Shown here: positions 51,463 through 64,000 of the stretch, one piece after another
Layout: each line of letters opens with the position of its first letter
How positions within the stretch are numbered: the first letter of the stretch is position 1
Source of the DNA: Doris montereyensis
Lineage: Eukaryota > Mollusca > Gastropoda > Nudibranchia > Dorididae
Assembly (NCBI GenBank): GCA_037039925.1
Contig: JAXRKP010000047.1
Coordinates: 455,001-519,000, forward strand
Length of the DNA stretch: 64,000 nucleotides
Reading direction: 5' to 3'
Notes under the pieces: model-generated
What the model saw: the letters and a program-made list of their open reading frames with translations, nothing else
Databases searched by the model: none
What the model was told of the DNA's origin: nothing
Translations under genes and position numbers: made by a program

Positions 51463-51750
51463 GAGAAAAAATGCTATTTGTCACTAGAATCGGCTGTCAA
51501 GTGGCCGCCTGTGAAGTCCCATGGTCGACCCAGAAAGCGGCAGCACTTCACGTTGAAGTTAAATCGACGGCACAAAAAGGATCTAATTAATAGGAATGTG
51601 TGTCATGTATGTGGAATGGATAAGAGTGTATGTGTGGATGATGAGTGTATGTCGTGGGTTGGCTGTGGTAGATGTGTGCGTTGATGCCACAATACTTGTG
51701 TAAACGTTGTTGATTCTGATAACTTTGTTTGTTCTTTTTGTACCATGTAA
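51463..51750 (+). pseudogene. Transposase-tail-like ORF with PHD-type zinc finger
   Basis: Open from 51463 after a stop at 51460. It reads a basic block SHGRPRKRQHFTLKLNRRHK, then CHVCGMDKSVC, a Trp-containing WVGCGRC, an in-frame TGA at 51682-51684, and without change of frame CHNTCVNVVDSDNFVCSFC. The Cys/His spacing C2-C-W-C2-C-H-C-C2-C fits a PHD-like finger, with the stop replacing one residue just before the CH pair. Such fingers occur at the C-terminus of several DDE transposases including pogo-type ones; a pogo-like end lies upstream at 50361. The stop indicates a relic. AATAAA signals follow at 51753. Confidence 0.45.
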
Positions 51751-52254
51751 ATAAATAATTTATCTCCTTGTACTGTATGTATGCATTTTAATAACAATGA
51801 ATTGTTTTTTTGGTAAATTTCTGTAATGTTTAAATCATAAATATATAATTTTCATGTCATGTTTAAAATTGTTTTACTTTCTTATTGCCATTTGCGAACT
51901 GAATCGTTGGCCACTTTAAACTTGTCATTTGTCCCGTTTTGGATTTATGAATTTTGCATATATATGTATATTATTTTCGTGGTTTCATAATAAATATTAT
52001 TTCCAAACTCAATTTGAGGCATTATTCTGTTGTCCATGAAAGGCCTCTACTTATTAAATTCATGTTCCTTGAGTAATCGACTCTCTCTGTCTTTCATCAC
52101 TTGCCACTCTTCTTCTCTCTCTCTCCTTTATCACTTGCCTCTCTCTCTCGCCTTCATCACCTGCCACTCTCTCTATTTTCCTTCCCCTTATTGAGGAGTA
52201 CGGGCGACAGAGTAGACTCGGCAACAATGTTTCGAGATCTCCCCCCCCCCTCTC
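51751..52254. other. Non-coding spacer
   Basis: AT-rich followed by CT-rich sequence (52080-52190). No gene recognised. Confidence 0.5.
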
Positions 52255-52360
52255 TCGTGATGTTGCTGGTAGATCCTTTATCTTTCATCTTGCTGTTTTT
52301 TGTTGAATCACCTTGAGATCACCGCAATGCTGAACAGGGTAAATTTGAATGAAACAACCC
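52255..52360 (+). repeat. SINE S4 copy, opposite strand
   Basis: Plus strand reads TTTCATCTTGCTGTTTTTTG, CACCTTGAGATCACCGCAAT, GGGTAAATTTGAATGAAACA, the same order as the minus strand of 33477-33619. Ends in AACAA then a C-run. Confidence 0.75.
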
Positions 52361-52704
52361 CCCCCCCCCCCGTTCTCTCTCTTTTATACTAGTCATATAC
52401 ACACAGGGAGGAGAGAACACATGACCGAAAAAGATAGATTAAAAGGAGACAGGAGAGTGACGCACTTACGTGCAAGATACAGAGACACACACACTCACAT
52501 ATACATATCTTCAGATCAAATCACAAATTATGCCACATACATCTAGACCTAATGTTGAATCGTGACACAAGACCTAAAAAGATATATAGAAGGGAAGGGA
52601 GACACACTTACACACACGTGAATGAGAGAGAGAGAGCCAGACAGACACAAAGAGACAAACACAAGACTAAGAAAGATTGAAGGAGATAGATTCACACACG
52701 AGGC

Positions 52705-52712
52705 CGAGAGAA

Positions 52713-52807
<95 letters not shown>

Positions 52808-52814
52808 CAGAGAC

Positions 52815-52845
<31 letters not shown>

Positions 52846-52850
52846 TAGAA
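52705..52850. repeat. (GA)n and (GACAGA)n microsatellite
   Basis: GA repeat about 52712-52788 changing into AGAGAC repeats to 52846. Confidence 0.97.
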
Positions 52851-53340
52851 AGGACAAGGCCAAGAAAATGTCAAATAATAAAATTAAAAAAAATCATTAT
52901 TAGATCTACCATAATCTAGATCTACATCTAGAATGTATAAATTCATTAATTGCAAAAATACAAAGTCTATTCCTAATTTAACTGGAATCATGCTCAGGTC
53001 TATCCTTAATGACGAATAGTAGCAAAGTCCATCTATCATTAATGACAGAACCGAATGACGGACGAGCTCCTTTCATTATTACAATAAATGACGGATAGTG
53101 GCAAAGTCTCTATCCGTCATACTTGCAAATTTATAGCCGTGGCCATTAATACTTACCTTACCATGTTGCCGTTACACCACTCTAGTGAGTGGGGCGAAAC
53201 AATAGTCTAAAAATGTGTATATATATAATAGATTTATATCAATAGGGATTATAGAAGATCTAGATCTAGATAAAGACAAACAGTGAGGCAAGGGGCATGT
53301 CGGAAGTGAAGGTAATGACAAAAGATAATATGAAAGCCCC
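52851..53340. other. Non-coding spacer
   Basis: Contains TAGATCT words (52900-52930, 53255-53270) and the GGACGAGCTCCTTTCATTA phrase also seen at 51395. Confidence 0.45.
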
Positions 53341-53343
53341 ATA

Positions 53344-53511
53344 GGAACAAAGACGAGACAAATACAAGGAACAGACAGAAAACAATCCTGGCCATCATGG
53401 AGATCAAACCCGCGGGTTTGGGCCATCATGGGGATTAAACCCGCGGGTTCGATCCCCATGGTGGCCATGATTTTTTTTGTCTCTTCCTTGTATTTGTCTC
53501 GTCTTTGTTCC
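53344..53511. repeat. Large hairpin, about 75-bp arms, 17-nt loop
   Basis: Left arm 53344-53419 begins GGAACAAAGACGAGACAAAT and ends CAAACCCGCGGGTTT. Right arm 53437-53511 is its near reverse complement. Differences are few (for example AACAGACAGAAAACAATCCT versus the complement of the right arm). The right arm contains GGGTTCGATCCCC, a good Pol III B box, so the structure may be an inverted pair of tRNA-derived SINE heads. Confidence 0.85.
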
Positions 53512-54883
53512 TTCAGAAGATCTAGACGTAATTTACCATGATTCCCTCCCTCGGCCATCTCTTCACGGAAACCTTTAAATGTTATTTTAGCAGTCACCAC
53601 AACCTCAGGCCTTCTTGTCAACCTGTCACAATCAGAGTTCCTGACCAACGAATGAACGACCGAACGTCAACTTACTAACGGGAACGGGGAACTGAGTGGA
53701 AGTTGATAAAAGCATAATCGACTACTAACAAATTACATCGTATTTGCCCAAACTACAGTGTATGTACGTACTGAGGACTACTTGTACCAAGGTACGTACA
53801 TACGTGCGACCTAAGACAGAATACACATCTATTGTATCTTGGATGCGACCATACCTCACTGTGATGCCTGAATAAGTGTCTAGATCGAAAAATTAGCTAT
53901 CCCTCGTTTGTTGGCTGACGAAGGGTTGTACCTGACACATTCCGTGTTTGTTCTGTCTGTATGGGTGGAGTTGTCATTTTTGGTCGTTTATCTCTTTTGG
54001 CTTCACGACATCATTATAAATCATAACATGACCTTATTGTTATACGAATTCAAAGTTTATCTTGACATATTCATACCTTGATAAAATCATAAACGGGGAA
54101 CATAAATAAGTGGGGTGGGGGAAGGGGCAAAGAGGGAGGAATAATGACTGATGACAAAGTAACTCACAAAATAGAGGAATCAAATTGTGTTTTATCGTCA
54201 AAGTAGTCGACTATTTGAAATCTAATCTAAAAAAAGATTGGATTTCCCCATCGATATTATATATATAGGTAAGTACACGCGACCTCCTTTCTAACGCCCA
54301 TCTCCGATAGAATAAGTTGTCGATCCACTTACCCGGACCGAGCGGGGGCGGGGGGAGGGTGGGAGGTGGGGGTGGGGGGATAGGTGAAATAATTAAAAAA
54401 AAATATGTAAGCACGGTGTGTGACGGGAAAATTACTCCTCACGCCAAATTAACTCCGGAGTAAAAGTGTTGTACGAAAGATTAACTCCCCCCCCCCCACT
54501 GTAAAATGTACTCCCCGCCCCTCGCACGAGAGAATTACTCCCTTTATAAAATGCACTCTCACATTCTTTTCCATCGTAGAAAGGAAATCATTAATCACGT
54601 CACTGTCGTCGGAACATCCCTACCCTGTCTGCCTTTTCCCGCTTTGCAATTTGACCTACTTCAAATGTTTAAAAAGAAAGAAAGGGGAGGGGCACTCCCA
54701 CATACACATAAACGCACAAATGCATGCATACACGCAGATGAAGAAGGACAAAAATTATAGGAAGGACCAAATAAAGACTATTCTACTCTCCTTCTTGAAT
54801 ATCTACAACATTTGGCCTAATGATTACAATCATAAACTAGAACTCACTCGATCCAATCTGAGTTACCACACAAGCTGTTGATG
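53512..54883. other. Non-coding region
   Basis: Minus-strand frame 53648-53520 reads VRNSDCDRLTRRPEVVVTAK then ITFKGFREEMAEGGN; protein-like but unrecognised and without clear splice sites. G/C-rich run at 54340-54380; C-run at 54488-54499; GGAGTAA phrases at 54420-54560. Confidence 0.35.
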
Positions 54884-55252
54884 ACGATGATGATAATAAT
54901 TATTACCATGATGGTGATGGTGATGATGAGGATGATGAGGAGGAGGAGGAAGAGGAAAAGGAGGAGGAGGAGTAGGAGGAGAACGAAAATAGCAATAATG
55001 CTACTGATAGTACAAAATCTGGGGTATGTATAAATTCTGTAATTGGCATTATTGTAAATGTTCGACCACAAGAAATAGCTTTTGCCTTAAGTTCAACAGG
55101 TTTGTATTATTTATTCTCCAAAACATGATGCATGTGTAAAATTTAAAAGTAATGAATGAAAATAAATAAATAAGTAAACAACGCATGGGAATACATAAGT
55201 AGGTAATTTAGTAAATAAATAAATAAATAAATAAATGAATAAATAAATAAAT
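54884..55252. repeat. (GAT)n/(GAG)n and (AAAT)n tracts
   Basis: Imperfect GATGATGG and GAGGAG repeats at 54884-54975, then an (AAAT)n tract at 55212-55252. Confidence 0.9.
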
Positions 55253-55525
55253 ACGGCGCTTTCATCTCATGTGCTTTATCAAGTACAACAATAACATTTA
55301 TTTTGGCTGTCAACCTAAGTTCAAAATGGTATGTGACAATTTAGTTCTTTTTTTTTTACACTTTTCAACAAGTATATCAGCATCATTCAATGAAAGTGTG
55401 GAAGAAATGTTTTCTATAGTTACATGATTGTTTTAGACCAGGTGTATCAAGAATGCATGACAATAAACCCACCATAACACACGGCGCATAATCTACTAAG
55501 GGACAAAATCGTTCCTACGCCAATT

Positions 55526-57659
<2,134 letters not shown>

Positions 57660-57790
57660 CGCACCATAGGTCATGACTCTAGGTGCCCCTCTGTCTTCTT
57701 TGTGTTGTTTTTTGTGTCGTCTTATTTCAATCCCCGACTGACCACCCATCCAAGAACTGACCATGCTCGTTGTTGCTTGACCATTCTAGT
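57660..57790 (-). repeat. 5S rRNA-like segment, possible SINE3-type head
   Basis: Minus strand reads GGTCAGTTCTTGGATGGGTG then GTCAGTCGGGGATTGAAATAAGACG. This resembles the 3' half of 5S rRNA (GGTTAGTACTTGGATGGG-GACC--CTGGGAATA). The 5' half of 5S was not recognised. It is too diverged to be a 5S gene; a 5S-derived SINE or chance resemblance are both possible. Confidence 0.3.
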
Positions 57791-59104
57791 TGGTCATTTT
57801 GTACATCCATACTTAGTGGTAATTTTTATCGCATATGAAGCAAGCTCTTATTTCTCTTTGACTAGATCCAGCTGGAGCTCTTTTCCGCTGTTTCTGCTAG
57901 CTGTTTTAGTGTTCTAGTGTGTTTGTTTCCTGTAATGAGGCGTTTAGCTCCTTTTGCCAGTCTGTCCCATGATGCATTGCGCGCTTTCACAAATCGGTGG
58001 TAGCTCTTCTGCGTGGCTGTTTTTTACTGCGCTATTCATTGTATAGAGTGACAACAGAAGATGTGCGCGCTGACTTAAACATTTAAATGTTATCTATCTA
58101 AACGTGTGAATAAACATATATGACTAGACTTAGACTTATTTAGATATACATAAAATTGTGGAAAACTAGTTGCTATGGCATCTTCGACATCCTATGCGTG
58201 TCATTTCATGACTTATTCTTGCCACTGCTAGCCGGAGAACAGAACGCTAGACCTACTTGTTCGAAGTGCTTGCATTTTCACACTTTCTAACTTGAGAAAT
58301 ATAGATTGCTCAAGTCTGACGGTCTTGTGTTCCCATAGAACCTAATTAATAATTGAGGTTTTTTTATTATCTCTTATAAAAATATGTTGTATCTCCCTGT
58401 GTCTAGATTCTAGTTCAGGATGAAGATGTTCTCTGTCCAACGAACAAGTTGAAAGAAATAGGAAACGAAAAAGAAGAATAGATTTGAACTTGTAGTAAGA
58501 TTGAGACATTTAGTAATTTGTTAGAGAATTTGAGAATTGAAAACAGACTTCACAAAATATGAAATTACATTGTATGACTATGAATAAAGATGTAAAACTA
58601 CAGGGACGTTTAGCTCGTTTCAGGTATTCCTGAGATTGGCCATGGTAACACTTTCGCGTCGCCTCATTTCCTCAATGCAAAATCCTATAATACTTCGCAT
58701 AGAATGTGAGGCTGTACATCCATCTAACTCAGTTCAAACAAAGAAAATAGATAATACATTAATCTTGTTAAGCGCCAGTCAATAAGTTGTAAAAATTGGA
58801 ACACGCAGAATGCTATGTACTACTATTCTATTATTTCTAGTTATTGTTATTATCATTTTTGGTGGTCATCCTGTTCCTTCTCCTTCTTCTTTTCTTTTTA
58901 TTATAATAATCATAACCACAAATGTTGGCATTTTTATTTACAGTATTAAAATGATTATTAATAGGGGTATAAATGATAGCAGTAGTTATACTGCTTTTGT
59001 AATAACATTATTATTTATGAATAATGACATGGGGTACTCACTGTCCTCATGTTTTACTATAATTAAAGAAGGGCTTCAGACTCCACACAAAGAGTTACCA
59101 CCGA
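57791..59104. other. Non-coding region
   Basis: No gene recognised. Confidence 0.45.
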
Positions 59105-59395
59105 TCTGTTTCTGAAACAAGGGCAGATAATTTTGCACGCTTAACGCCCCATTGAAGGCTGCTTTAGGAGGGAAGAAGTCAATGCTCATCTTACAAACCC
59201 TCTGGCTACCAACTTCCACTGCCAGCACTGTAGTCATGAATTCAGCTTTCTGAAGTTAATTGGCCAGGTACTTTGCAGATTTGCACTGGTGAGCTTGGTC
59301 GATTCTGCTCTCATAAGTCAGAAGGCACTGTGAGCTCAATCATGATAATTTGGTGTGTGGAGTTCGACTGAAATACTAAATCAGGTCTTATTCCA
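59105..59395 (-). pseudogene. Retroelement tail remnant with PD..ELTVP..EVG motif
   Basis: Minus strand reads RPDLVFQSNSTHQIIMIELT then VPSDL, a stop, ESRIDQAHQCKSAKYLAN, another stop, LQKAEFMTTVLAVEVGSQRV. The pattern RPD-V---S-----I-IELTVP--------A---K--KY---------W---P-EVG is, from memory, a recurrent C-terminal segment of repetitive ORFs in invertebrates and fish. The PD and ELT spacing is reminiscent of PD-(D/E)XK nucleases. Internal stops show it is dead. Confidence 0.5.
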
Positions 59396-59411
59396 CTTGT
59401 CCTTACTTATA

Positions 59412-59500
59412 CAGTGGAACCTCTTTAATCGGATACTCTTGGGGGATTGTAAAAATTGTCCCGATTTCGGGGGCCTAGGCTTTTTCGTTTTCCCTCAGCA
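59412..59500 (+). mobile_element. Solo pogo-like MITE end
   Basis: After TA at 59410-59411, CAGTGGAACCTCTTTAATCG, GTAAAAATTGTCCCGATTT and GGGGGCCTAGG match the reverse complement of 26931-26835. The other end is not found, so it is truncated. Confidence 0.65.
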
Positions 59501-60059
59501 GTTTGAGGTACCTAAAGCGAATTCCATAGTGCCAAATCCCCTCATTTTCTTAATCAGAGTCATTTCATGAGAAATTAAAAATAGTTGTATATGACCATGC
59601 ATGGTATCATTTGAAAGGATATTTAAAGCCAGTTGCAAAAATGTATATAAACTAATAGCTTGAAGTCCCCAGAGGGGGATAATCATGGCATCAAATTTAC
59701 CCCCATTGTCAAATTCCAGTAATGCTTAATTTCTACATTGCATCCATAATATACCATTACTTATGATTTAATATATTTAACATCACATATTATTATAATG
59801 GTCAAAGTGAACACTTAAGACATGTCAATTAAATACAGAAATATAAAGATACTGATAAAAAAAAGAATTTATTTAGGAAAATTCTTGACAGCTTCAGAGA
59901 CGACATAAAATGAAACAATACTTACAATAAATTATAGGGAAATGAATCATGAACAACAATTAATGGGGATGGAAAAGTTATAACACATAGTGGCCCCTAT
60001 GTGTATATGTTGGGGCAGTAATAGGGGGTCATCTGTAGTTTTCATTAGTTCCAGGAACA
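59501..60059. other. Non-coding spacer
   Basis: AT-rich, nothing recognised. Confidence 0.45.
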
Positions 60060-60810
60060 ATCTGGTAAGGTCGTAACGCCGCTGTTGCAAGGTGTAGATT
60101 CCTGATCCTGATTTTTCAAGAAAATGTACGTTGAAAAAGTATGAGGCCCACTCTCTGGAGCTGGAATAACCTGAAAAAATGATATGAAAATAATAAATTT
60201 ACACTGTCCATAAAATAAAAATATTGAAATACTAATAAAAGAGAGAGGGAGACTCATAGTCACTTAGTTCAAATTTTGTGAAAACAGGAAATTTCAAAAT
60301 AGAAATCCTTTCAGGAGAAAGATTAGTCTCTTACCACAACAAAATATGCTTTATTTGGTCTGGGCTTTCCCTTTTAGTCTCCTTTGTTTCCAGAATCTAA
60401 AAATTCTCCAATAGAGGGAAAAACAGAACTGTAAGTAAATGATCACAAAATTTAGAAAATATGTTTTAATATCTGGTTTCCATGGGTCTGTAAAATTTGG
60501 GATCTACAACTGCAACATTAATAAAATCAATGGTCATAACACTTTTACATAAACTTAAAACAGCTTCAATGGCTTCAATAGCAGTTGCACATATGTCATA
60601 TATCAGTAGGGGTCATAGGAACTTGGGAATTAACATGAACTGCAGGTACTACGCTTTATATTTTCCTTAGAGACTACACTTGTCGATTCTTTTCAGCCTT
60701 TCCTCTGCTACTTCTTTAGTGTCTTTTGATCTCTTGGTATCTTTGAGTGTCACATCATACCGTCTTCCCAGGCTCTTAAGTGGTTGCTCTGGCACGATAA
60801 GTATTCACTG
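60060..60810 (-). pseudogene. Degraded minus-strand coding fragments, unidentified
   Basis: Three protein-like open stretches in order on the minus strand: LIVPEQPLKSLGRRYDVTLK then DTKRSKDTKEVAEERLKRID (60790-60665); YDICATAIEAIEAVLSLCKS then VMTIDFINVAVVDPKFYRP (60610-60470); VIPAPESGPHTFSTYIFLKN then QDQESTPCNSG (60165-60060) after an acceptor-like TTTTTTCAG. Stops separate them. No family recognised. They could be exons of a decayed gene or part of a transposon next to the PD..ELTVP fragment. Confidence 0.35.
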
Positions 60811-61174
60811 ATGTCCTATCGAAAATGAAATGTTCTTTTAAATTTAATTTGTTTTCACTCCCACAGCTCTGGTTAAGGGAGCTAACAAGTTTCTTCACTA
60901 AATGTATTCAGAGTGAGGAAACTTTTAGATGTTTCTAAAAATACTACAGGGTAAATCCATAAATTTGGATGGGAGGATATCCATAGTCGGACATATGATT
61001 TCATCTTTGCTAGTTAGCAAAATTCAGTAATATATTAACATAACATATATATCTCAAACCATCTTGAGAATATCATAAAATCACATTTCCTCGAAATCAA
61101 TCTTTTTTTTAAGACACAATGATCCATCTAGATCTAGTGAGTCAAGGCTTAAAACTCTGTCCTTTGCAAATAAT

Positions 61175-61407
61175 AATAATGAAGTAAACATTTATATTGC
61201 GCCATACGCCCCTCCCCAACGGAGGGCTCTGGGCAAATTACAATTTCAATGCTAAGAACACAATATTTATAAGCTTAGGACTAAGACACTTGGAGAAAAA
61301 AAAGTTCAATGGAGTGCCTGTCCATACATATGCATCCTGAGGTGCTTTTTGAAGATGTCTAAGGACGAAGACTGGCAAATTTCAGACGAAGTTCAGGCGG
61401 AAGGCTG
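61175..61407 (+). repeat. Dispersed-repeat-like sequence (TATATTGCGCC type)
   Basis: Contains AACATTTATATTGCGCCATA, GGAGGGCTCTGGGCAAATTA, CTTTTTGAAGATGTCTAAGG and AGGCGGAAGGCTGTTCCATA. From memory, this order (TTTATAT-GCGC, GGGCTC...AAATTACA, TTGAAGATG, GGCTGTTCCA) is common in marine invertebrate repeats. It is single copy in the window and directly adjoins the palindrome. Confidence 0.4.
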
Positions 61408-61809
61408 TTCCATATTTTTTTGCAAAGTATTGGAAACACCTTCAGCATTCACTACTTTCAGTTGACAGCATGGAATCTTCAATTTGAGAGCATTGTTTGT
61501 TTAAGGAAGTGGTTTGTAGCGCTGGAAGCAGGTTACAGGCATAAGGTGGAGCTGTATTGTTTAAACACATTTGCTCTCCTTGGACAGATTCATTGGCTTC
61601 CTGTTGAGCAACGAGTGCAGTTAGGCAGGAACCACTCTTTTCAAATGTGTTTAAACAATACAGCTCCACCTTATGCCTGTAACCTGCTTCAGCGCTACCA
61701 ACCCACTTCCTTCAACAGACAATACTCTCAAATTGAAGATTCCATGCTGTCAACTGAAAGTAGTGAATGCTGGCGAACGTAGTTTCCAATACTTTGTAAA
61801 AATATGGAA
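61408..61809. repeat. Large palindrome of a LINE 3' fragment
   Basis: Arms 61408-61573 and 61642-61809 (about 167 bp each) are near-perfect reverse complements around a 68-nt loop. Each arm, read outward from the loop, encodes MCLNNTAPPYACNLL then a SQIEDSMLSTESSEC end. The loop adds LGQIHWLPVEQRVQ on the + strand. HWLPV-QR followed by a hydrophobic NNTAPPY--LL block is the C-terminal signature of CR1/L2-type LINE proteins. The structure is an inverted duplication of one such tail. Confidence 0.8.
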
Positions 61810-63206
61810 CACAATCCTTACCTGAACCCCCTACCCCCACACCATGGTTAGGTGGGTGGGATGGGTGCAGGATGGGGATGTTCTGGGTAAGGGATTGTAG
61901 ATAGATTTTCTTCCATCTCACCTCTAAATGTAGATTTAAGCTGACACCAACAACGAGTACAAATTTGAGCCACTTTCTTGTATGCCGCTAAACCGTAAAA
62001 TTACCGAAAGTTCTGATGGTCTGGTCAGATGCGGTAAATTAAAGATGGGGATCACTGACAGGCATTGTAAACATGACAGTTGTTGGGATCAAATGCTAGA
62101 GCCTAACCTTGGATGTATGCGGGGGGAGGGGGAGGCTTGGAGTTGGTGGTGGATGTAGGGGAGGGTTCATCCTTCAGGCATTGTGAAAGATTTTACAAAA
62201 TGTAGTCTGTTAGTGTTAGTATATAGTATCAATGCAATATTATGGTGCAAATCATTATGCAATGATCTACTGAGTTTCACGTTTAGAAATATGGTTGTTA
62301 CGTATTAAGCAAATTCTTGAATCAATGATTAGTTTCAGTCCAATGTGTCACACTGACCGTTGTCAGTGACATTTGAACTGCTCGTGTTCAAATATATTGT
62401 CCATTGTATTTGTCTCAGTTTTAACCCAAGAAAAGGGCAGCTCATTGCCCTGATCGCTTCCAGCCAGAGAGGCTCTGCCATGGAACATGAAGCCAGTACT
62501 GGACATGTGACGATGTGATTGACACCACTTTTTTTCTAGCTAAAGCGCTGTACAGCTAGCATTATATCTTAGTGGCGTTAGTGGGGAAGGTTACGCATTT
62601 ATCGGCCATGTTGTGTAATAACCCCACGGAGCATCCATCTTGTAGCCCTGGCCGCCTCCACCCAGGCAACCCCTGCCCTGTCATTGAATGGGAAGGGTAG
62701 GTAAGACTGGCTCTGACCGGACGATTGGTTATTTAAAGAAAAAGAAATTCAATGCGATATTTTTGTTTTTACACTTTAGTTTATATTATAAAAACTAGTT
62801 ATTGCTACCTCCTGAAGAACCTGATATCTGGAACACCTTATATGGAACTCTGCAAGAAATGGAGAACACCTGTAAATACGACTACATGGTAATGGGCAGG
62901 ACAAATGTCAGAGCACTGCTGGATCAATAACAACATTTATCACTACCAGAATCACCCTTCAAGGACAATAAATGTTTTACCTTAAACTTCTAAAAAGAGG
63001 AAATAAGAAATAAATTCCATCTGATTTTTGCTTAGCATGAGATTTATTACATACCTAGATATCGAAGGCATGTAATCTTTAAATAAAGATCTAATGTGAT
63101 GTGGTGTGTTGGATTTAAGACCTAAAAATGAAAAGGGAGAAAGAAAAAAAAAGTCAAGTAATAATTAATATATCAAGGCTAATCTTTTATTGTTTTCAAT
63201 CCACAG
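61810..63206. other. Upstream region and probable 5' intron of the MAP10-like gene
   Basis: No coding exon seen. Ends in a good splice acceptor, TTGTTTTCAATCCACAG (63190-63206), implying an upstream non-coding exon or promoter beyond this region. TSS and TATA signals were not identified. Confidence 0.4.
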
Positions 63207-64000
63207 GTTTCATTTATTGAATTTAAAAGTGCAACATGGATGGAAACAATGAAGCATTATTTTCTCTTGAGTTGGCCGTAGAGAAGCTGTATCTTCCTCA
63301 TGTAACATGCAGGTTTCCAGCTGTAGCCGTTAGGCTGCTTGATTTTCCAACAATTGTAGTAAAACATGTTGAAGATGACTTAGCTGCTGCCATCCGCCAA
63401 AAGGTATCATTTGAATCTTCACACCACATACCACAACAGTTTCATGAACTGAAAGACAGACATAGCAATTTCATGGTCAAAAGGGCAAATCATGCCTTTT
63501 TCAAAATGAAGCCAGATGTGTTGAAACAACATCTTGTCACAACCCCATTGTATGTTATGATAATTGATATTTTTCCAAAAGTTCCTAAACTCTTGGGCAA
63601 TGTCACAATCCCTTTGGATTCACTCATCAATCTTGTGCTCATGGACATTGCTAAACTAGGTCCAACTGTGCCATCTGTTCATGGAGATAAAGGTCTCTTC
63701 AAGTTGTGTAACTTAATGGGAAATGAAATTGGTTATATTGTTCTTGGTTTCCGTTTGCTTTGCTTAGGTCCAAGTCTTATTCCACATCTTCCACATAATG
63801 CCCTGGCTCAGATGTCATCTCAGAAAATTGCTGTTGAAGACAGCAAAATTGAGCAACTATTAAAAACAAACAAGTATGAGGAAGAAGGTAAACATGATGG
63901 TCAAGAGAGACCTATTGAGGTCAGAGATTCATTTCAATGACTGAACCCGTAAAGCAAGACGTACTTTTGCAAACGGTGGAATTAGAAGAGAAAGCAGTAT
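63207..64000 (+). CDS. MAP10: MAP10-like microtubule-associated protein, 5' coding part (partial)
   Basis: Exon starting after an acceptor at 63206. The ATG is at 63236 and the frame is open for 234 codons to TGA at 63938-63940. The N-terminus matches MAP10 (KIAA1383), a protein that binds and stabilises microtubules at the spindle and midbody: LFSLELAVEKLYLPHVTC, FPAVAVRLLDFPTIVV (residues about 28-43), an FKM block, TPLYVMIIDIFPKVPKLLGN (about 102-121), VTIPLDSLI, KGLFKLCNLMGNEIGYIVLG and FRLLCLGPSLIPHL. This is the conserved N-terminal region; vertebrate MAP10 is about 900 residues and single-exon, so most of the protein is missing here. Beyond the TGA the +1-shifted frame is open from 63919 to the window end (an ATG overlaps the stop as ATGA), starting TEPVKQDVLLQTVELEEKAV. 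Either a real or assembly frameshift lies near 63920-63940, or splicing occurs at a GTAAAC donor at 63888. The coding span 63236-63940 is certain to be one frame; the remainder is inferred. Confidence 0.75.

Noticed and set aside
53172..53648. 158-aa minus-strand ORF
   Set aside because: It crosses the hairpin at 53344-53511; only its first 45 residues look protein-like and no splice sites or family match support it.

Overview
This window is eukaryotic, and almost all of it is non-coding, repeat-dense DNA of about 36-40% GC by eye. It most resembles the genome of an invertebrate, probably a mollusc and perhaps a gastropod. That is inferred from the repeat mix: long (GA)n arrays, APE-type LINEs with a GHV-RM / GRPR-W tail, an RTE-clade LINE, tRNA-derived SINEs, pogo, hAT and piggyBac relics, and dispersed TAGATCT-rich stretches. 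No bacterial operon, rRNA gene, true tRNA gene or CRISPR array was seen. The species is not determined.

Only two host genes can be argued for. The first is the 5' coding part of a MAP10-like microtubule-associated protein gene on the + strand at 63236 to the window edge, with a clear splice acceptor just upstream and a frame break near 63940. The second is a minus-strand gene with five predicted exons between 36438 and 25213. Its last exon encodes a death-domain-like fold and its upstream exons encode short Gly/Ser/Asn-rich linkers. The four downstream exons are phase-compatible. The introns of this second gene are filled with mobile elements.

Layout: 40-333 RNase H-type LINE remnant; 450-3790 LINE family A copy 1; 3960-4445 unclassified repeat R1; 4486-5455 piggyBac-like element with TTAA duplication; 6100-6330 (GA)n; 8840-12360 LINE A copy 2 (minus); 13095-13282 tRNA-like SINE; 14500-20120 a large element with diverged inverted ends and a decayed minus-strand gene carrying an XPG/FEN-like nuclease signature (Academ-like); 22246-22595 SINE S1; 23955-24470 R1; 25213-36438 the death-domain gene, with pogo-like, SINE, R1 and LINE insertions in or beside it; 37970-42340 further LINE A copies; 42885-43705 compound microsatellite plus SINE S4; 44600-48235 a rearranged RTE LINE; 48755-49749 an internally deleted hAT element with an 8-bp target duplication; 50361-51750 pogo-related remnants and a PHD-like finger; 50920-51260 and 55526-56447 very large (GA)n arrays; 59105-61809 LINE and transposon debris including a 170-bp-arm palindrome; 63207-64000 MAP10-like gene.

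The mobile elements are nested, so an order of events can be read: SINE S4 and a second LINE (with its own minisatellite 3' region and (AAT)n tail) both inserted into LINE A copy 3, and one pogo-like element lies inside another. Nearly all element ORFs are interrupted by stops and frameshifts, so they are treated as relics. The most interesting items are the Academ-like nuclease element, the R1 repeat family, the variable 5' monomers of LINE A, and the phase-1 linker exons of the death-domain gene.
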